In this document: positions 16,743-24,434 of the stretch, piece by piece
Layout: each line of letters starts with the position of its first letter
How positions within the stretch are numbered: position 1 is the stretch's first letter
Notes under the pieces: generated by a model
Told to the model about the DNA's origin: nothing
The model's database searches: none
What the model saw: only the letters and a program-made list of their open reading frames with translations
Position numbers and translations under genes: made by a program
Source of the DNA: Aphanocapsa lilacina HA4352-LM1
GTDB taxonomy: Bacteria > Cyanobacteriota > Cyanobacteriia > Gloeobacterales > Gloeobacteraceae
Direction of reading: 5' to 3'
DNA length: 64,000 bases
Assembly (NCBI GenBank): GCA_019359725.1
Contig: JAHHGR010000008.1
Coordinates: forward strand, 20,420 to 84,419

Positions 16743-18083
16743 ATGACTATCTATCAAAAGCTCTGGGACAGCGACGAGAACCGATTCACGGTTACTCAGC
16801 GCAATGGGGCGGGCGAATGGGCGGACCCACAGGCCGAAGTGTTCTTGGACGCGCAGGTGCGCGCCAGCGGCAAGCGCAGTCTGGATCTGGCGGCCGGACC
16901 GCTGTTTGCAAAAGTGGAGGAGGCTAAACTGCGCAAGCCGACCTACGGGGCGTTTATTGCGCTGTTGGACAACTACGTGACCACCGCCCGGGCGGCGGAA
17001 TCCTACGACGCGGGTGAAGAAGAAGAAATCCAGAACTACCTGGAGGTGATCCGTGAGACGGCGCCGGTAGCCCTGGCGCGTGAATACATCAACGGGGATC
17101 TAGGCCGCAACCTGAGCGAGGTGCAGTTTATGGCCGCCTTGCGGCGCATCTGGTTTGAGCTGTTTACCAACTATTTCCAGGGCAAATCCCAGGAATATTG
17201 CAGCGGTTTCGAGCACGTATTCGTAGGCGAGGCCAAGTACGACACGCGCTTTGGCGGGGCTGAAAATTTGGGAGAAATTTCCGGCTACCACAACTGGATC
17301 AAGTTCTATCTGGATGAAAAGTTCGGGCGGGTGAATTTTTTGGGCTACAAGTACGACCTGCAGGGCGAGGAGACCCCCGACAACCCGAACGTCGTGACGC
17401 TGCAGATGGCATGGGAACTCAAGAGTATGGGCGGCGAAACCCTCGCCCGCCTATTCAAGAAAAAGGGCGGCTTTTTCGTAGGTACCAGCCCGGAGTGTGA
17501 AATCGCCATGGGGACGGTCGCCTTCTACGAAAGTGAGCAGGGTCTGCTGCGCCAGGAAAAGCGTCAGACGACGATCAGCGGCGCGCGCTACAACCTGGTG
17601 CTCTACCGTAGTACGACCCCCCAGGGCAGCCGTGGCGACTTTATCCGCTCGTTTTATCCCGAATTTTTGGGCGATGAGGACGGGCGCGAAGACCCGATGG
17701 ATCGCACGGTTGTCCGCCCGCGCGCCGCGGCGCGCAAAGCCGATGGGCCGCTGGTGATCGTGGCGGCGCTGCCCAATCCCGGCCGGGGCGATTCCGACGA
17801 GGAGTGGGTGGAACTGCAGAACGTCTCAGCCGGGCCTATCGAGCTCACCGGTTGGCAACTGCGCGACCGGGCGAACCGCCCCGAGCCGCTCGCAGGGACG
17901 ATCGCCCCCGGCGAGACCCGCCGGATCCTCGTGATGCGCGCCCGGCCCGATTCGATGCAGTTGGGCAACCGCGCCGGTCTGATTGCTCTGTTCGACGCTC
18001 AAGATGCGTTGGTGGCGGCGGTCGACTACCGCCGCACCCGCTCCGGGCAGGTATTGCGTTTCGAGGGTGGGCAGGGGGGCTAA
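16743..18083 (+). CDS. EndoU-type endoribonuclease with C-terminal lamin-tail domain
   Basis: About 446 residues. Residues about 1-290 match the EndoU/XendoU family: GFEHVFVGE places His158 and Glu163, SGYHNWIKFYLDEK places His183, and a lysine cluster (239-241) precedes GGFFVGTSPECEIAMGT. These correspond to the two catalytic histidines and lysine of metal-dependent, uridine-preferring RNases that leave 2',3'-cyclic phosphate ends. Residues about 340-440 (LPNPGRGDSDEEWVELQNVS, LTGWQLRDRANR, LAGTIAPGETRRILV) are a lamin-tail domain, an Ig-like fold. There is no signal peptide, so the protein is probably cytoplasmic. GGGAGG lies upstream of the ATG. A known immunity gene is not adjacent. Confidence 0.82.
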   Translation: MTIYQKLWDSDENRFTVTQRNGAGEWADPQAEVFLDAQVRASGKRSLDLAAGPLFAKVEEAKLRKPTYGAFIALLDNYVTTARAAESYDAGEEEEIQNYLEVIRETAPVALAREYINGDLGRNLSEVQFMAALRRIWFELFTNYFQGKSQEYCSGFEHVFVGEAKYDTRFGGAENLGEISGYHNWIKFYLDEKFGRVNFLGYKYDLQGEETPDNPNVVTLQMAWELKSMGGETLARLFKKKGGFFVGTSPECEIAMGTVAFYESEQGLLRQEKRQTTISGARYNLVLYRSTTPQGSRGDFIRSFYPEFLGDEDGREDPMDRTVVRPRAAARKADGPLVIVAALPNPGRGDSDEEWVELQNVSAGPIELTGWQLRDRANRPEPLAGTIAPGETRRILVMRARPDSMQLGNRAGLIALFDAQDALVAAVDYRRTRSGQVLRFEGGQGG

Positions 18084-18236
18084 TCACCGCCGACGATGCG
18101 GGTGGTGAGCTGGGTCTTGGCGGTCTGGCCCAGTTGGAAAGTGCTTCAAGGCACTGAGATTGCCAGTGTTATATCTGTCCTGCTCCCTGGAGCTGCTCGC
18201 TTCTACCTGCCACCGACGGCGTCGCCGCTTCGCATC

Positions 18237-18242
18237 CTACAA
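18237..18242 (+). promoter_or_regulatory. Candidate -10 element of mnmG
   Basis: TACAAT, 26 bases before the GTG start. No convincing -35 element. It overlaps the alternative upstream ATG, which argues that the GTG is the real start. Confidence 0.35.
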
Positions 18243-18268
18243 TGAGGTTAGGATTTCGCTCTGCGACT

Positions 18269-20146
18269 GTGCATTATCTTGCTGAATTTGACGTCGTCGT
18301 CGTCGGCGCCGGCCACAGCGGCTGCGAAGCGGCCCTCGCCTCCGCTCGCCTCGGCTGTCGAACACTCCTGGTCACCATGAACCTCGACACGATCGCCTGG
18401 CAACCCTGCAATCCGGCGGTGGGCGGCCCGGCCAAGTCGCAGCTGGTCCACGAGGTCGATGCCCTCGGCGGCGAGATGGCCAAAATCACCGACCGTACCT
18501 ATTTGCAAAAACGTGTCCTCAATAGTTCCCGCGGACCGGCAGTCTGGGCGCTTCGGGCGCAGACTGACAAGCGCGAGTATGCCCGCGAGATGAAGCAGGT
18601 GCTCGAAACCACCTCCAACCTCACCCTGCGCCAGGGGCAGATTACCGATATTCACCTGGGCCCTCACGACGAAATTTGCGGCGTCAGCACGTTTTTTGAT
18701 GTGCATTTTGCCTGCCGGGCGGTGATCTTGACCACCGGCACGTTTTTGGGCGGGCGCATCTGGATTGGCCGCAAGTCGATGAGCGCCGGGCGGGCGGGCG
18801 AATTTGCCGCGGAGGGTTTGACTGCGACCCTGGAGCGATTGGGTTTTGAGACCGGGCGGCTCAAGACGGGCACCCCCGCCCGCGTCGATCGGCGCACGGT
18901 CGATTTTGGCGTTATGGAGGCGCAGCCGCCCGATCCCGAGTTGCGCTGGTTTTCGTTCGATCCGCGCGCCTGGGTGGAGCGCGAGCAGCTCAATTGCTAT
19001 CTGACGCGCACTACCGCCGCGACCCACCAAGTGATCCGCGACAATCTGCACCTCTCGCCGCTGTACAGCGGCGACATCGACGCACGTGGGCCGCGCTATT
19101 GTCCCAGCATCGAGGACAAGATCGTCCGCTTCGCCGACAAAGAAAGCCACCAGATTTTTATCGAGCCGGAGGGCCGCGATACCCCCGAACTCTACGTCCA
19201 GGGCTTTTCGACCTCGCTGCCGGAAGCTGTCCAAATCGCTATGCTGCGCACCCTACCGGGTCTGGAAGCGTGTGCCGTACTGCGGCCCGCCTACGCGGTC
19301 GAGTACGACTACCTGCCTGCCACCCAGTGCCATCCGACCCTGATGACCAAGCGGGTGGAGGGGCTTTTTTGCGCCGGGCAGATCAACGGTACCACCGGTT
19401 ACGAGGAGGCTGCCGCCCAGGGGATCGTAGCGGGGATCAACGCCGCGCGCCTTGTGCGCGGCGAAGCGCTCGTGACCTTGCCCCGCGAGGGCTCCTACAT
19501 CGGCACGCTCATCGACGATCTGGTCACCAAGGAGATCCGCGAGCCGTACCGGATGCTCACCAGTCGCTCGGAATATCGCCTGGTGCTGCGCTCCGACAAC
19601 GCCGACCGGCGGCTTACCCCGCTAGGCCGCGAAATCGGCCTGGTGAACAACGAGCGCTGGGGGTTGTACCAGCAAAAAATTGCCGCGATTACCTGCGAGC
19701 GCCAACGCCTGGAGACGATGCGCCTCAATGCCCGCGATCTGCCTGTCCACCTCGCCGCCAAACCAGGATCGATCACCCTGGCGGACTTGCTCCGTCGGCC
19801 GGGGTTGCACTACGGCGATCTGGAGAGTCTGAACCAGGCGGTCCTCCTCGATGCGCAGGTGCGCGAGGGCGTCGAAATTGAAGTGAAGTACAGTGGCTAC
19901 ATCGAGCGCCAGAACGAGCAAATTGAGCGAATGAGCGCCCAACACGCCCGGGCGATCCCCGCTGATCTCGACTACGAGCGGCTGAGCACCCTCTCCAAAG
20001 AATCCCGCGAGAAATTAAACCGAATGCGCCCCCAGACCATCGGCCAGGCCAGCCGCATCGGTGGGGTGAGCCCGGCGGATGTCAGCGCGCTTTTGGTGTA
20101 TCTGGAACTAGCTCAGGCTGGGCGTTTGACCCCTGCTGCCCTCTGA
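18269..20146 (+). CDS. mnmG: tRNA uridine 5-carboxymethylaminomethyl modification enzyme MnmG (GidA)
   Basis: About 625 residues. [20 protein letters not shown] is the FAD-binding Rossmann motif; [38 protein letters not shown] blocks, KTGTPARVD and [16 protein letters not shown] are all diagnostic. With MnmE it modifies U34 of several tRNAs. The GTG start gives [13 protein letters not shown], aligning residue for residue with the E. coli start MFYPDPFDVIIIG; an ATG 27 bases upstream is possible but overlaps a -10-like TACAAT. A strong hairpin terminator follows. It stands alone, without mnmE. Confidence 0.93.
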   Translation: MHYLAEFDVVVVGAGHSGCEAALASARLGCRTLLVTMNLDTIAWQPCNPAVGGPAKSQLVHEVDALGGEMAKITDRTYLQKRVLNSSRGPAVWALRAQTDKREYAREMKQVLETTSNLTLRQGQITDIHLGPHDEICGVSTFFDVHFACRAVILTTGTFLGGRIWIGRKSMSAGRAGEFAAEGLTATLERLGFETGRLKTGTPARVDRRTVDFGVMEAQPPDPELRWFSFDPRAWVEREQLNCYLTRTTAATHQVIRDNLHLSPLYSGDIDARGPRYCPSIEDKIVRFADKESHQIFIEPEGRDTPELYVQGFSTSLPEAVQIAMLRTLPGLEACAVLRPAYAVEYDYLPATQCHPTLMTKRVEGLFCAGQINGTTGYEEAAAQGIVAGINAARLVRGEALVTLPREGSYIGTLIDDLVTKEIREPYRMLTSRSEYRLVLRSDNADRRLTPLGREIGLVNNERWGLYQQKIAAITCERQRLETMRLNARDLPVHLAAKPGSITLADLLRRPGLHYGDLESLNQAVLLDAQVREGVEIEVKYSGYIERQNEQIERMSAQHARAIPADLDYERLSTLSKESREKLNRMRPQTIGQASRIGGVSPADVSALLVYLELAQAGRLTPAAL

Positions 20147-20225
20147 AATGTGGAGAAAGACTACCGTGGGGTTTACAGACTATGCTGCTCGTCGTATACT
20201 TCAGAACTAGTGAGGGGTGAATGGA

Positions 20226-20268
20226 AGAAGGGCTCAGGACGAAACGCGGACAGTCCTGCAGCCCTTCT
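20226..20268 (+). terminator. Rho-independent terminator of mnmG
   Basis: Two stacked stems, AGAAGGGCT / AGCCCTTCT outside and CAGGAC / GTCCTG inside, followed by TTATTT. Confidence 0.8.
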
Positions 20269-20357
20269 TTATTTGGGAAGATTTTTGAATAGGTCGGGCA
20301 TCGCATAGAATGAAGAAAGCGGAGACGCATGTTTCCGTTCACTCCTCACACCATGTT

Positions 20358-20385
20358 CCGCCCGGTCGCTCCGGGCGGTTTCTTT
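20358..20385 (+). terminator. Second terminator hairpin upstream of trxA
   Basis: 8-bp stem CCGCCCGG / CCGGGCGG with a 5-base loop and TTTCTTTG tail. A second intrinsic terminator only 90 bases after the first implies either a small transcript between them or a double stop. Confidence 0.7.
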
Positions 20386-20433
20386 GTGCCGGGGCCTTGA
20401 TCCCCGCTGCGAGCGCAGGCCGAAGGCCCATGG

Positions 20434-20439
20434 TACACT
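20434..20439 (+). promoter_or_regulatory. Candidate -10 element of trxA
   Basis: TACACT located 35 bases before the trxA ATG and downstream of the second terminator. The -35 region is not recognisable. Confidence 0.4.
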
Positions 20440-20474
20440 GAGGTAAAACCCTTGTATCAGGAGCACCCTCAGAT

Positions 20475-20807
20475 ATGTCAGCTGCAGTGCCGGTTGGTGA
20501 TTCGAACTTCAAAACCGAAGTTCTCGACAGCGAATTGCCAGTGCTGGTCGATTTTTGGGCTCCCTGGTGCGGGCCGTGCCGCATGGTGGCGCCGGTGGTC
20601 GACGAGATTGCCCAGCAGTACAGTGGCAAGCTCAAGGTGGTCAAGGTCAACACCGACGAAAATCCCCAGGTGGCAAGCCAGTACGGCATCCGTAGCATTC
20701 CGACGCTGATGGTCTTTAAGTCCGGCTCCAAGGTGGACATGGTCGTCGGTGCCGTTCCGAAGACGACGCTGGCCACCACCCTCGAAAAGCATATCGATAT
20801 CAAATAG
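20475..20807 (+). CDS. trxA: Thioredoxin
   Basis: A 110-residue classical m-type thioredoxin. [20 protein letters not shown] contains the redox-active Cys32 and Cys35 of [25 protein letters not shown] includes the conserved cis-Pro after IRSIPT. It reduces disulfides in target proteins, including Calvin-cycle enzymes in phototrophs. It is preceded by its own terminator-insulated promoter region and followed after 12 bases by a carboxyltransferase gene, so the two may be cotranscribed. Length and motifs are standard. Confidence 0.96.
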   Translation: MSAAVPVGDSNFKTEVLDSELPVLVDFWAPWCGPCRMVAPVVDEIAQQYSGKLKVVKVNTDENPQVASQYGIRSIPTLMVFKSGSKVDMVVGAVPKTTLATTLEKHIDIK

Positions 20808-20819
20808 CGCAGGTGTGCT

Positions 20820-22343
20820 TTGACCTCCATTGCGGTTGATCCCCACAGCGAGTGGCAACTATCGACCGGGTCCACTGCCCGGGTTGGCGTCACCGATACC
20901 ACCTTTCGCGACGCCCATCAGTCGCTTTTGGCCACGCGCATGACCACAGCCCAGATGCTGCCGGTCGCGTCGCGGATGAACCGCATCGGTTTTCATTCGA
21001 TGGAGGTCTGGGGCGGCGCCACCTTCGACGCCTGCATCCGGTTTTTGGGCGAAGATCCGTGGGAGCGCCTAAAAGTTCTGCGCCGCGAGATGCCCGACAC
21101 CCGCCTGCAAATGCTGGTGCGCGGACAGAATTTGCTCGGTTACCGCCATTATCCCGACGACATCGTCGAGCGCTTCATTCGCCGCTCGGTGGCCAACGGC
21201 ATCGATATCCTCCGCACCTTCGACGCCCTCAACGACGTGCGCAACATGCGCAAAACGATCGAGACGGGCAAGGAGTGCGGTGCCCACGTGCAGGGCACCC
21301 TAGTCTACACCGTAAGCCCCGTGCACGACCTTGATCATTACACGGCGGTTGCCCGTGACCTGGTGGCTTTGGGTATCGACTCGCTGTGCATCAAGGACAT
21401 GGCGGGCCTGCTGAAGCCTGACGCCGCCGGCCGCCTCGTGCGCGCTCTGCGCCCGGTGGTGGGTACCCTGCCTATCCAGATGCACGCCCATTCGCTCTCG
21501 GGTATGGCCTCAATGGCGTACTGGGAAGCCATCCAGATGGGAGCCAACGCCGTCGACACGGCCATTTCGCCCCTGGCCCTAGGATCGAGCCAGCCGGCCA
21601 CCGAGACGATGGTGGTGGTACTGCGCGATACGCCCTTCGACACGGGCCTCGACATCGACGCTTTAGTCGACGTGGCCGAATCTATTGAGCGCATCTTCCG
21701 CGACGCGGGCAACGCCCCGATTCGCCAGACGATCATCGACACGCGCGTACTCTCGCACCAGGTGCCCGGCGGCATGATCACCAACTTGCTCGCCCAACTC
21801 GACCAGCAGCGCGCTTCGCATCGCCTCCAGGAGGTGCTGCGCGAATTGCCGCGGGTGCGCGCCGATTTTGGCTATCCGCCCCTGGTCACCCCCACCAGCC
21901 AGATCGTGGGCACTCAGGCGGTGCTCAACGTGCTGATGGGCGAGCGCTACAAGATTATCCCGGCTGAGGCGTGCGACTATCTCTTGGGGCGCTACGGCCG
22001 CCCGCCCCATCCGATCGCCGAGTATCTGTTCGAGCGCGTCTCCGCAGGCCAGCAACCGATCACCCACCGACCCGCCGACGATCTCGAACCGGGTTGGGAG
22101 CCAGCGCTGGCCGAAAGTGCACCCTGGGCCGGTTCGGAGGAAGATGTGCTCACCTATGCGATGTTTCCGCAGGTGGCTACTAACTACTTCAAAGCTCGGG
22201 CGCGCAAGCTTTCCGGCGAGCGTCGGCCCTTCCCGGTCGCACTGCACCAGGTGAAGGAAATGGTACGCGGTTTTGCCGAGGCGACTGCCCTCGATTGCTT
22301 TGAGTGCGAAGTGAACGGTCTGCGCCTTCGACTTGTCCGCTAA
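20820..22343 (+). CDS. Carboxyltransferase (oxaloacetate decarboxylase alpha / PYC C-terminal type), no biotinyl domain
   Basis: About 507 residues. GVTDTTFRDAHQSLLATRMT is the metal-ligand Asp and biotin-pocket motif of the pyruvate carboxylase/oxaloacetate decarboxylase carboxyltransferases; MEVWGGATFDACIRFLGEDP, ILRTFDALNDVRNM, CIKDMAGLLKPDAA (carbamylated Lys) and MHAHSLSGMA (metal His pair) follow. The C-terminal half resembles the conserved PYC-OADA domain (PGGMITNLLAQL). The C-terminal biotinyl-Lys domain is missing, so a separate biotin carrier would be needed. A TTG start is used because no ATG or GTG fits; AGGTG lies just upstream. Such enzymes are uncommon in cyanobacteria. It follows trxA by 12 bases. 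Confidence 0.82.
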   Translation: MTSIAVDPHSEWQLSTGSTARVGVTDTTFRDAHQSLLATRMTTAQMLPVASRMNRIGFHSMEVWGGATFDACIRFLGEDPWERLKVLRREMPDTRLQMLVRGQNLLGYRHYPDDIVERFIRRSVANGIDILRTFDALNDVRNMRKTIETGKECGAHVQGTLVYTVSPVHDLDHYTAVARDLVALGIDSLCIKDMAGLLKPDAAGRLVRALRPVVGTLPIQMHAHSLSGMASMAYWEAIQMGANAVDTAISPLALGSSQPATETMVVVLRDTPFDTGLDIDALVDVAESIERIFRDAGNAPIRQTIIDTRVLSHQVPGGMITNLLAQLDQQRASHRLQEVLRELPRVRADFGYPPLVTPTSQIVGTQAVLNVLMGERYKIIPAEACDYLLGRYGRPPHPIAEYLFERVSAGQQPITHRPADDLEPGWEPALAESAPWAGSEEDVLTYAMFPQVATNYFKARARKLSGERRPFPVALHQVKEMVRGFAEATALDCFECEVNGLRLRLVR

Positions 22344-22607
22344 TTGTCGGTGATTGCCAGCATTTGTTGCGATCGTTAGCGGCTCAAGCCAGGTGCTGGT
22401 CGGCATCTTTTTCGTATTTACTTATGCCAGCATCCAGGAGAAGCGTCTCGGTGATTTTGCTGGGCATCAATTGACTGGTGTACGATCACGTTCGTTTGGA
22501 GACTTTGCCCGGTTTTCCGGCCTGCGTTGGGAAAACCCACTGTGTTGAGTTGTCGTCCAAACTCAAGCAAGCCCGACACGGCTCTGGGTGTTCCTGCTTT
22601 GCTGCGC

Positions 22608-22613
22608 TACACT
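22608..22613 (+). promoter_or_regulatory. Candidate -10 element of bciB
   Basis: TACACT 27 bases before the chosen ATG; it lies inside the longer alternative frame, which supports the shorter start. No clear -35. Confidence 0.35.
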
Positions 22614-22640
22614 GCTAGCGACTCAACCGTGGCAAGTCCG

Positions 22641-23804
22641 ATGCACCCGAAGCCCAAGAACCGGCCCGCCCTGGAACTGTGCAGCGAGTGCGGGCTGTGC
22701 GACACTAGCTATCTTCGCTACGCCAAGTGGGCCTGCGCCTTTATCACCCAGCACATGGACGAGCTGGAAAGCGAAGCCCACGGCCGCGAGCGCGACCTCG
22801 ACAACGAGCGCGAACTGTACTTTGGGGTGCACCGGCAGATGTACGCCGCCCGTAAGCGCAAGCCCGTCGAAGGGGCGCAGTGGACCGGCATCGTGAGCAC
22901 CATCGGTGTCAAGGCCCTCGAAAGTGGCCTGGTGGACGCGGTGCTGTGCGTGGGTGCCGACAAAATCGACCGATTTACCCCCCGGCCGCTGCTTGCCCGC
23001 ACTCCCGAAGCAGTGCTCGCCGCCCGCGTCAACAAACCCACCCTCAGCCCCAATCTCTCGGTACTCGACGAGATCCCCAAGCTCGGGATCAAGCGATTGC
23101 TTGCCATCGGCGTGGGCTGCCAGATTCAGGCTTTGCGCACGGTACAGGACAAACTGGGCCTCGAAGCACTCTACGTACTGGGTACCCCTTGTGTGGACAA
23201 CGTCACCCGCCAGGGTCTGCAAACCTTTCTCGACAGCACCAGCCGCTCGCCCGCCACAGTGGTGCATTACGAGTTTATGCAGGACTTTCGCATCCACTTC
23301 AGACACGAGGACGGCTCGATCGAGAAGGTACCCTTTTTTGGTCTGGATACCAAAGCCCTCAAAGAAGTCTTTGCTCCTTCCTGCTTGAGTTGCTTTGATT
23401 ACGTGAACGGCCTCGCCGATCTGGTGGTGGGCTATATGGGCGCCCAGTTCGGCTGGCAGTGGATTGTCGAGCGCAACGACAAAGGACGGGTGCTGCTGGA
23501 GCTGGTGCGAAGCGAACTGGAATTTACCGACATCGTCGAATCGGGTAAGCGCTTCGCCGCTGTGCAGCAGGGCATTGAAGCCTACGACAAAGCGGTGACG
23601 CTGCCGATGTGGGCGGCGAAGGTCATGGGCGTGGTGATCGACAAGATCGGTCCGCGCGGCCTGGAATATGCCCGCTTCTCGATCGATTCGCACTTTGCCC
23701 GCAACTCCCTCTACGTGCGCCGCCGCTATCCCGGTAAGTTCGACCGGCACATTCCGCGCTACGCCAAAAAAATTGTCTCCCGATACAGGCTGCCGACCGA
23801 CTAG
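22641..23804 (+). CDS. bciB: Ferredoxin-dependent 3,8-divinyl (proto)chlorophyllide 8-vinyl reductase (BciB/FrhB family)
   Basis: About 387 residues of the FrhB/HCAR family. LELCSECGLCDTSYL contains the first iron-sulfur cysteines; GTPCVDNVTRQGL and APSCLSCFDYVNGLADLVVG carry further cysteines and the conserved loop. In cyanobacteria the closest family members are the BciB-type divinyl reductases, which complete monovinyl chlorophyll a; plant relatives reduce 7-hydroxymethyl chlorophyll. The ATG before HPKPKNRPAL is chosen because the frame upstream is not conserved-looking and contains a -10-like site. It stands alone. Identity as BciB rather than another FrhB paralogue is likely but not certain. 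Confidence 0.8.
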   Translation: MHPKPKNRPALELCSECGLCDTSYLRYAKWACAFITQHMDELESEAHGRERDLDNERELYFGVHRQMYAARKRKPVEGAQWTGIVSTIGVKALESGLVDAVLCVGADKIDRFTPRPLLARTPEAVLAARVNKPTLSPNLSVLDEIPKLGIKRLLAIGVGCQIQALRTVQDKLGLEALYVLGTPCVDNVTRQGLQTFLDSTSRSPATVVHYEFMQDFRIHFRHEDGSIEKVPFFGLDTKALKEVFAPSCLSCFDYVNGLADLVVGYMGAQFGWQWIVERNDKGRVLLELVRSELEFTDIVESGKRFAAVQQGIEAYDKAVTLPMWAAKVMGVVIDKIGPRGLEYARFSIDSHFARNSLYVRRRYPGKFDRHIPRYAKKIVSRYRLPTD

Positions 23805-23923
23805 CACACTCTCCAACCGGCGCCACCGCCAAATAGCAAACAGAGATCTTTAACCACCGTAGGGGAGCGGGTGACGCTCGCGGCTGTTAAATTCTACTCA
23901 CGGCTTCGAAAATCCGAACCCCT

Positions 23924-24211
23924 TCAGCGGGCGGCGCGGCCGGACAGGCTTGCAAGCAAAGCGTTCAGCAGTTTCTGGTTGAGGGAGACGTACTTGCTCT
24001 GTCCCTCCTTGCGCTTGTTGACAAGTCCCACGTCCACGAGCAGCTTCGTATGGTGGCAGGCCAGAGGTAGGCTGATTCCCAGCCGCTCCGCCACCTCCGA
24101 AGTGCTCGACTCGCCGCCGGAGCCCAGCAGTTCGACGATTTGCAGCCGCGTCGGGTCGGAAAGGGCCATGAAGGCCCGCGCCCGCTGTTCGTAGTCCGAT
24201 TGCCCGTCCAT
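23924..24211 (-). CDS. ArsR-family transcriptional repressor
   Basis: A 95-residue winged-helix protein: RAFMALSDPTRLQIVELLGS, then STSEVAERLGISLPLACHHT as recognition helix and LVNKRKEGQSKYVSLNQ as wing. There are no obvious cysteine metal ligands beyond the single Cys before HH, so the signal may not be a metal. It is divergent from the RND efflux pump, and an inverted repeat lies between them, so it most likely represses the pump and itself. Confidence 0.85.
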   Translation of the reverse strand: MDGQSDYEQRARAFMALSDPTRLQIVELLGSGGESSTSEVAERLGISLPLACHHTKLLVDVGLVNKRKEGQSKYVSLNQKLLNALLASLSGRAAR

Positions 24212-24243
24212 GGCTTCTTAACGTACCACTACCCTCCTGGATG

Positions 24244-24269
24244 GTCAAATGCTCAAATCAGTGTTTGAC
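24244..24269. promoter_or_regulatory. Candidate ArsR operator
   Basis: Inverted repeat GTCAAA-N14-TTTGAC, with a nested CAAA/TTTG pair, located between the divergent arsR-like and RND genes about 35 bases upstream of the repressor start. Symmetry and A/T-rich half-sites are like ArsR-family operators. Confidence 0.45.
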
Positions 24270-24434
24270 TAACCAAACCGTTTCCCGTACTCTAGTCATA
24301 GATTTCCACACGTACAGCGCTCCCGGTTGGTTTTTCAATGGACTGGGTGAGCGCTTCGGTTCCACCAATTTCAGTTACCAGTCGGACGACTTTGGTCGGC
24401 TGCGCTTTTCGTTGCTGTTGCTGTGGGTGGCTCT

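Larger units (their letters stand above)
20147..20474. other. Intergenic region mnmG-trxA with two hairpins
   Basis: This 328-base gap holds the mnmG terminator, about 90 bases of unannotated sequence, a second GC-rich hairpin with T-rich tail and the trxA promoter region. The stretch between the hairpins has no reading frame worth calling and could encode a short non-coding RNA; no RNA family is recognised. Confidence 0.5.

Noticed and set aside
20505..20520. GATTCGAAC resembling a tRNA T-loop
   Set aside because: It is inside the trxA coding sequence and no acceptor or anticodon stem can be formed around it.
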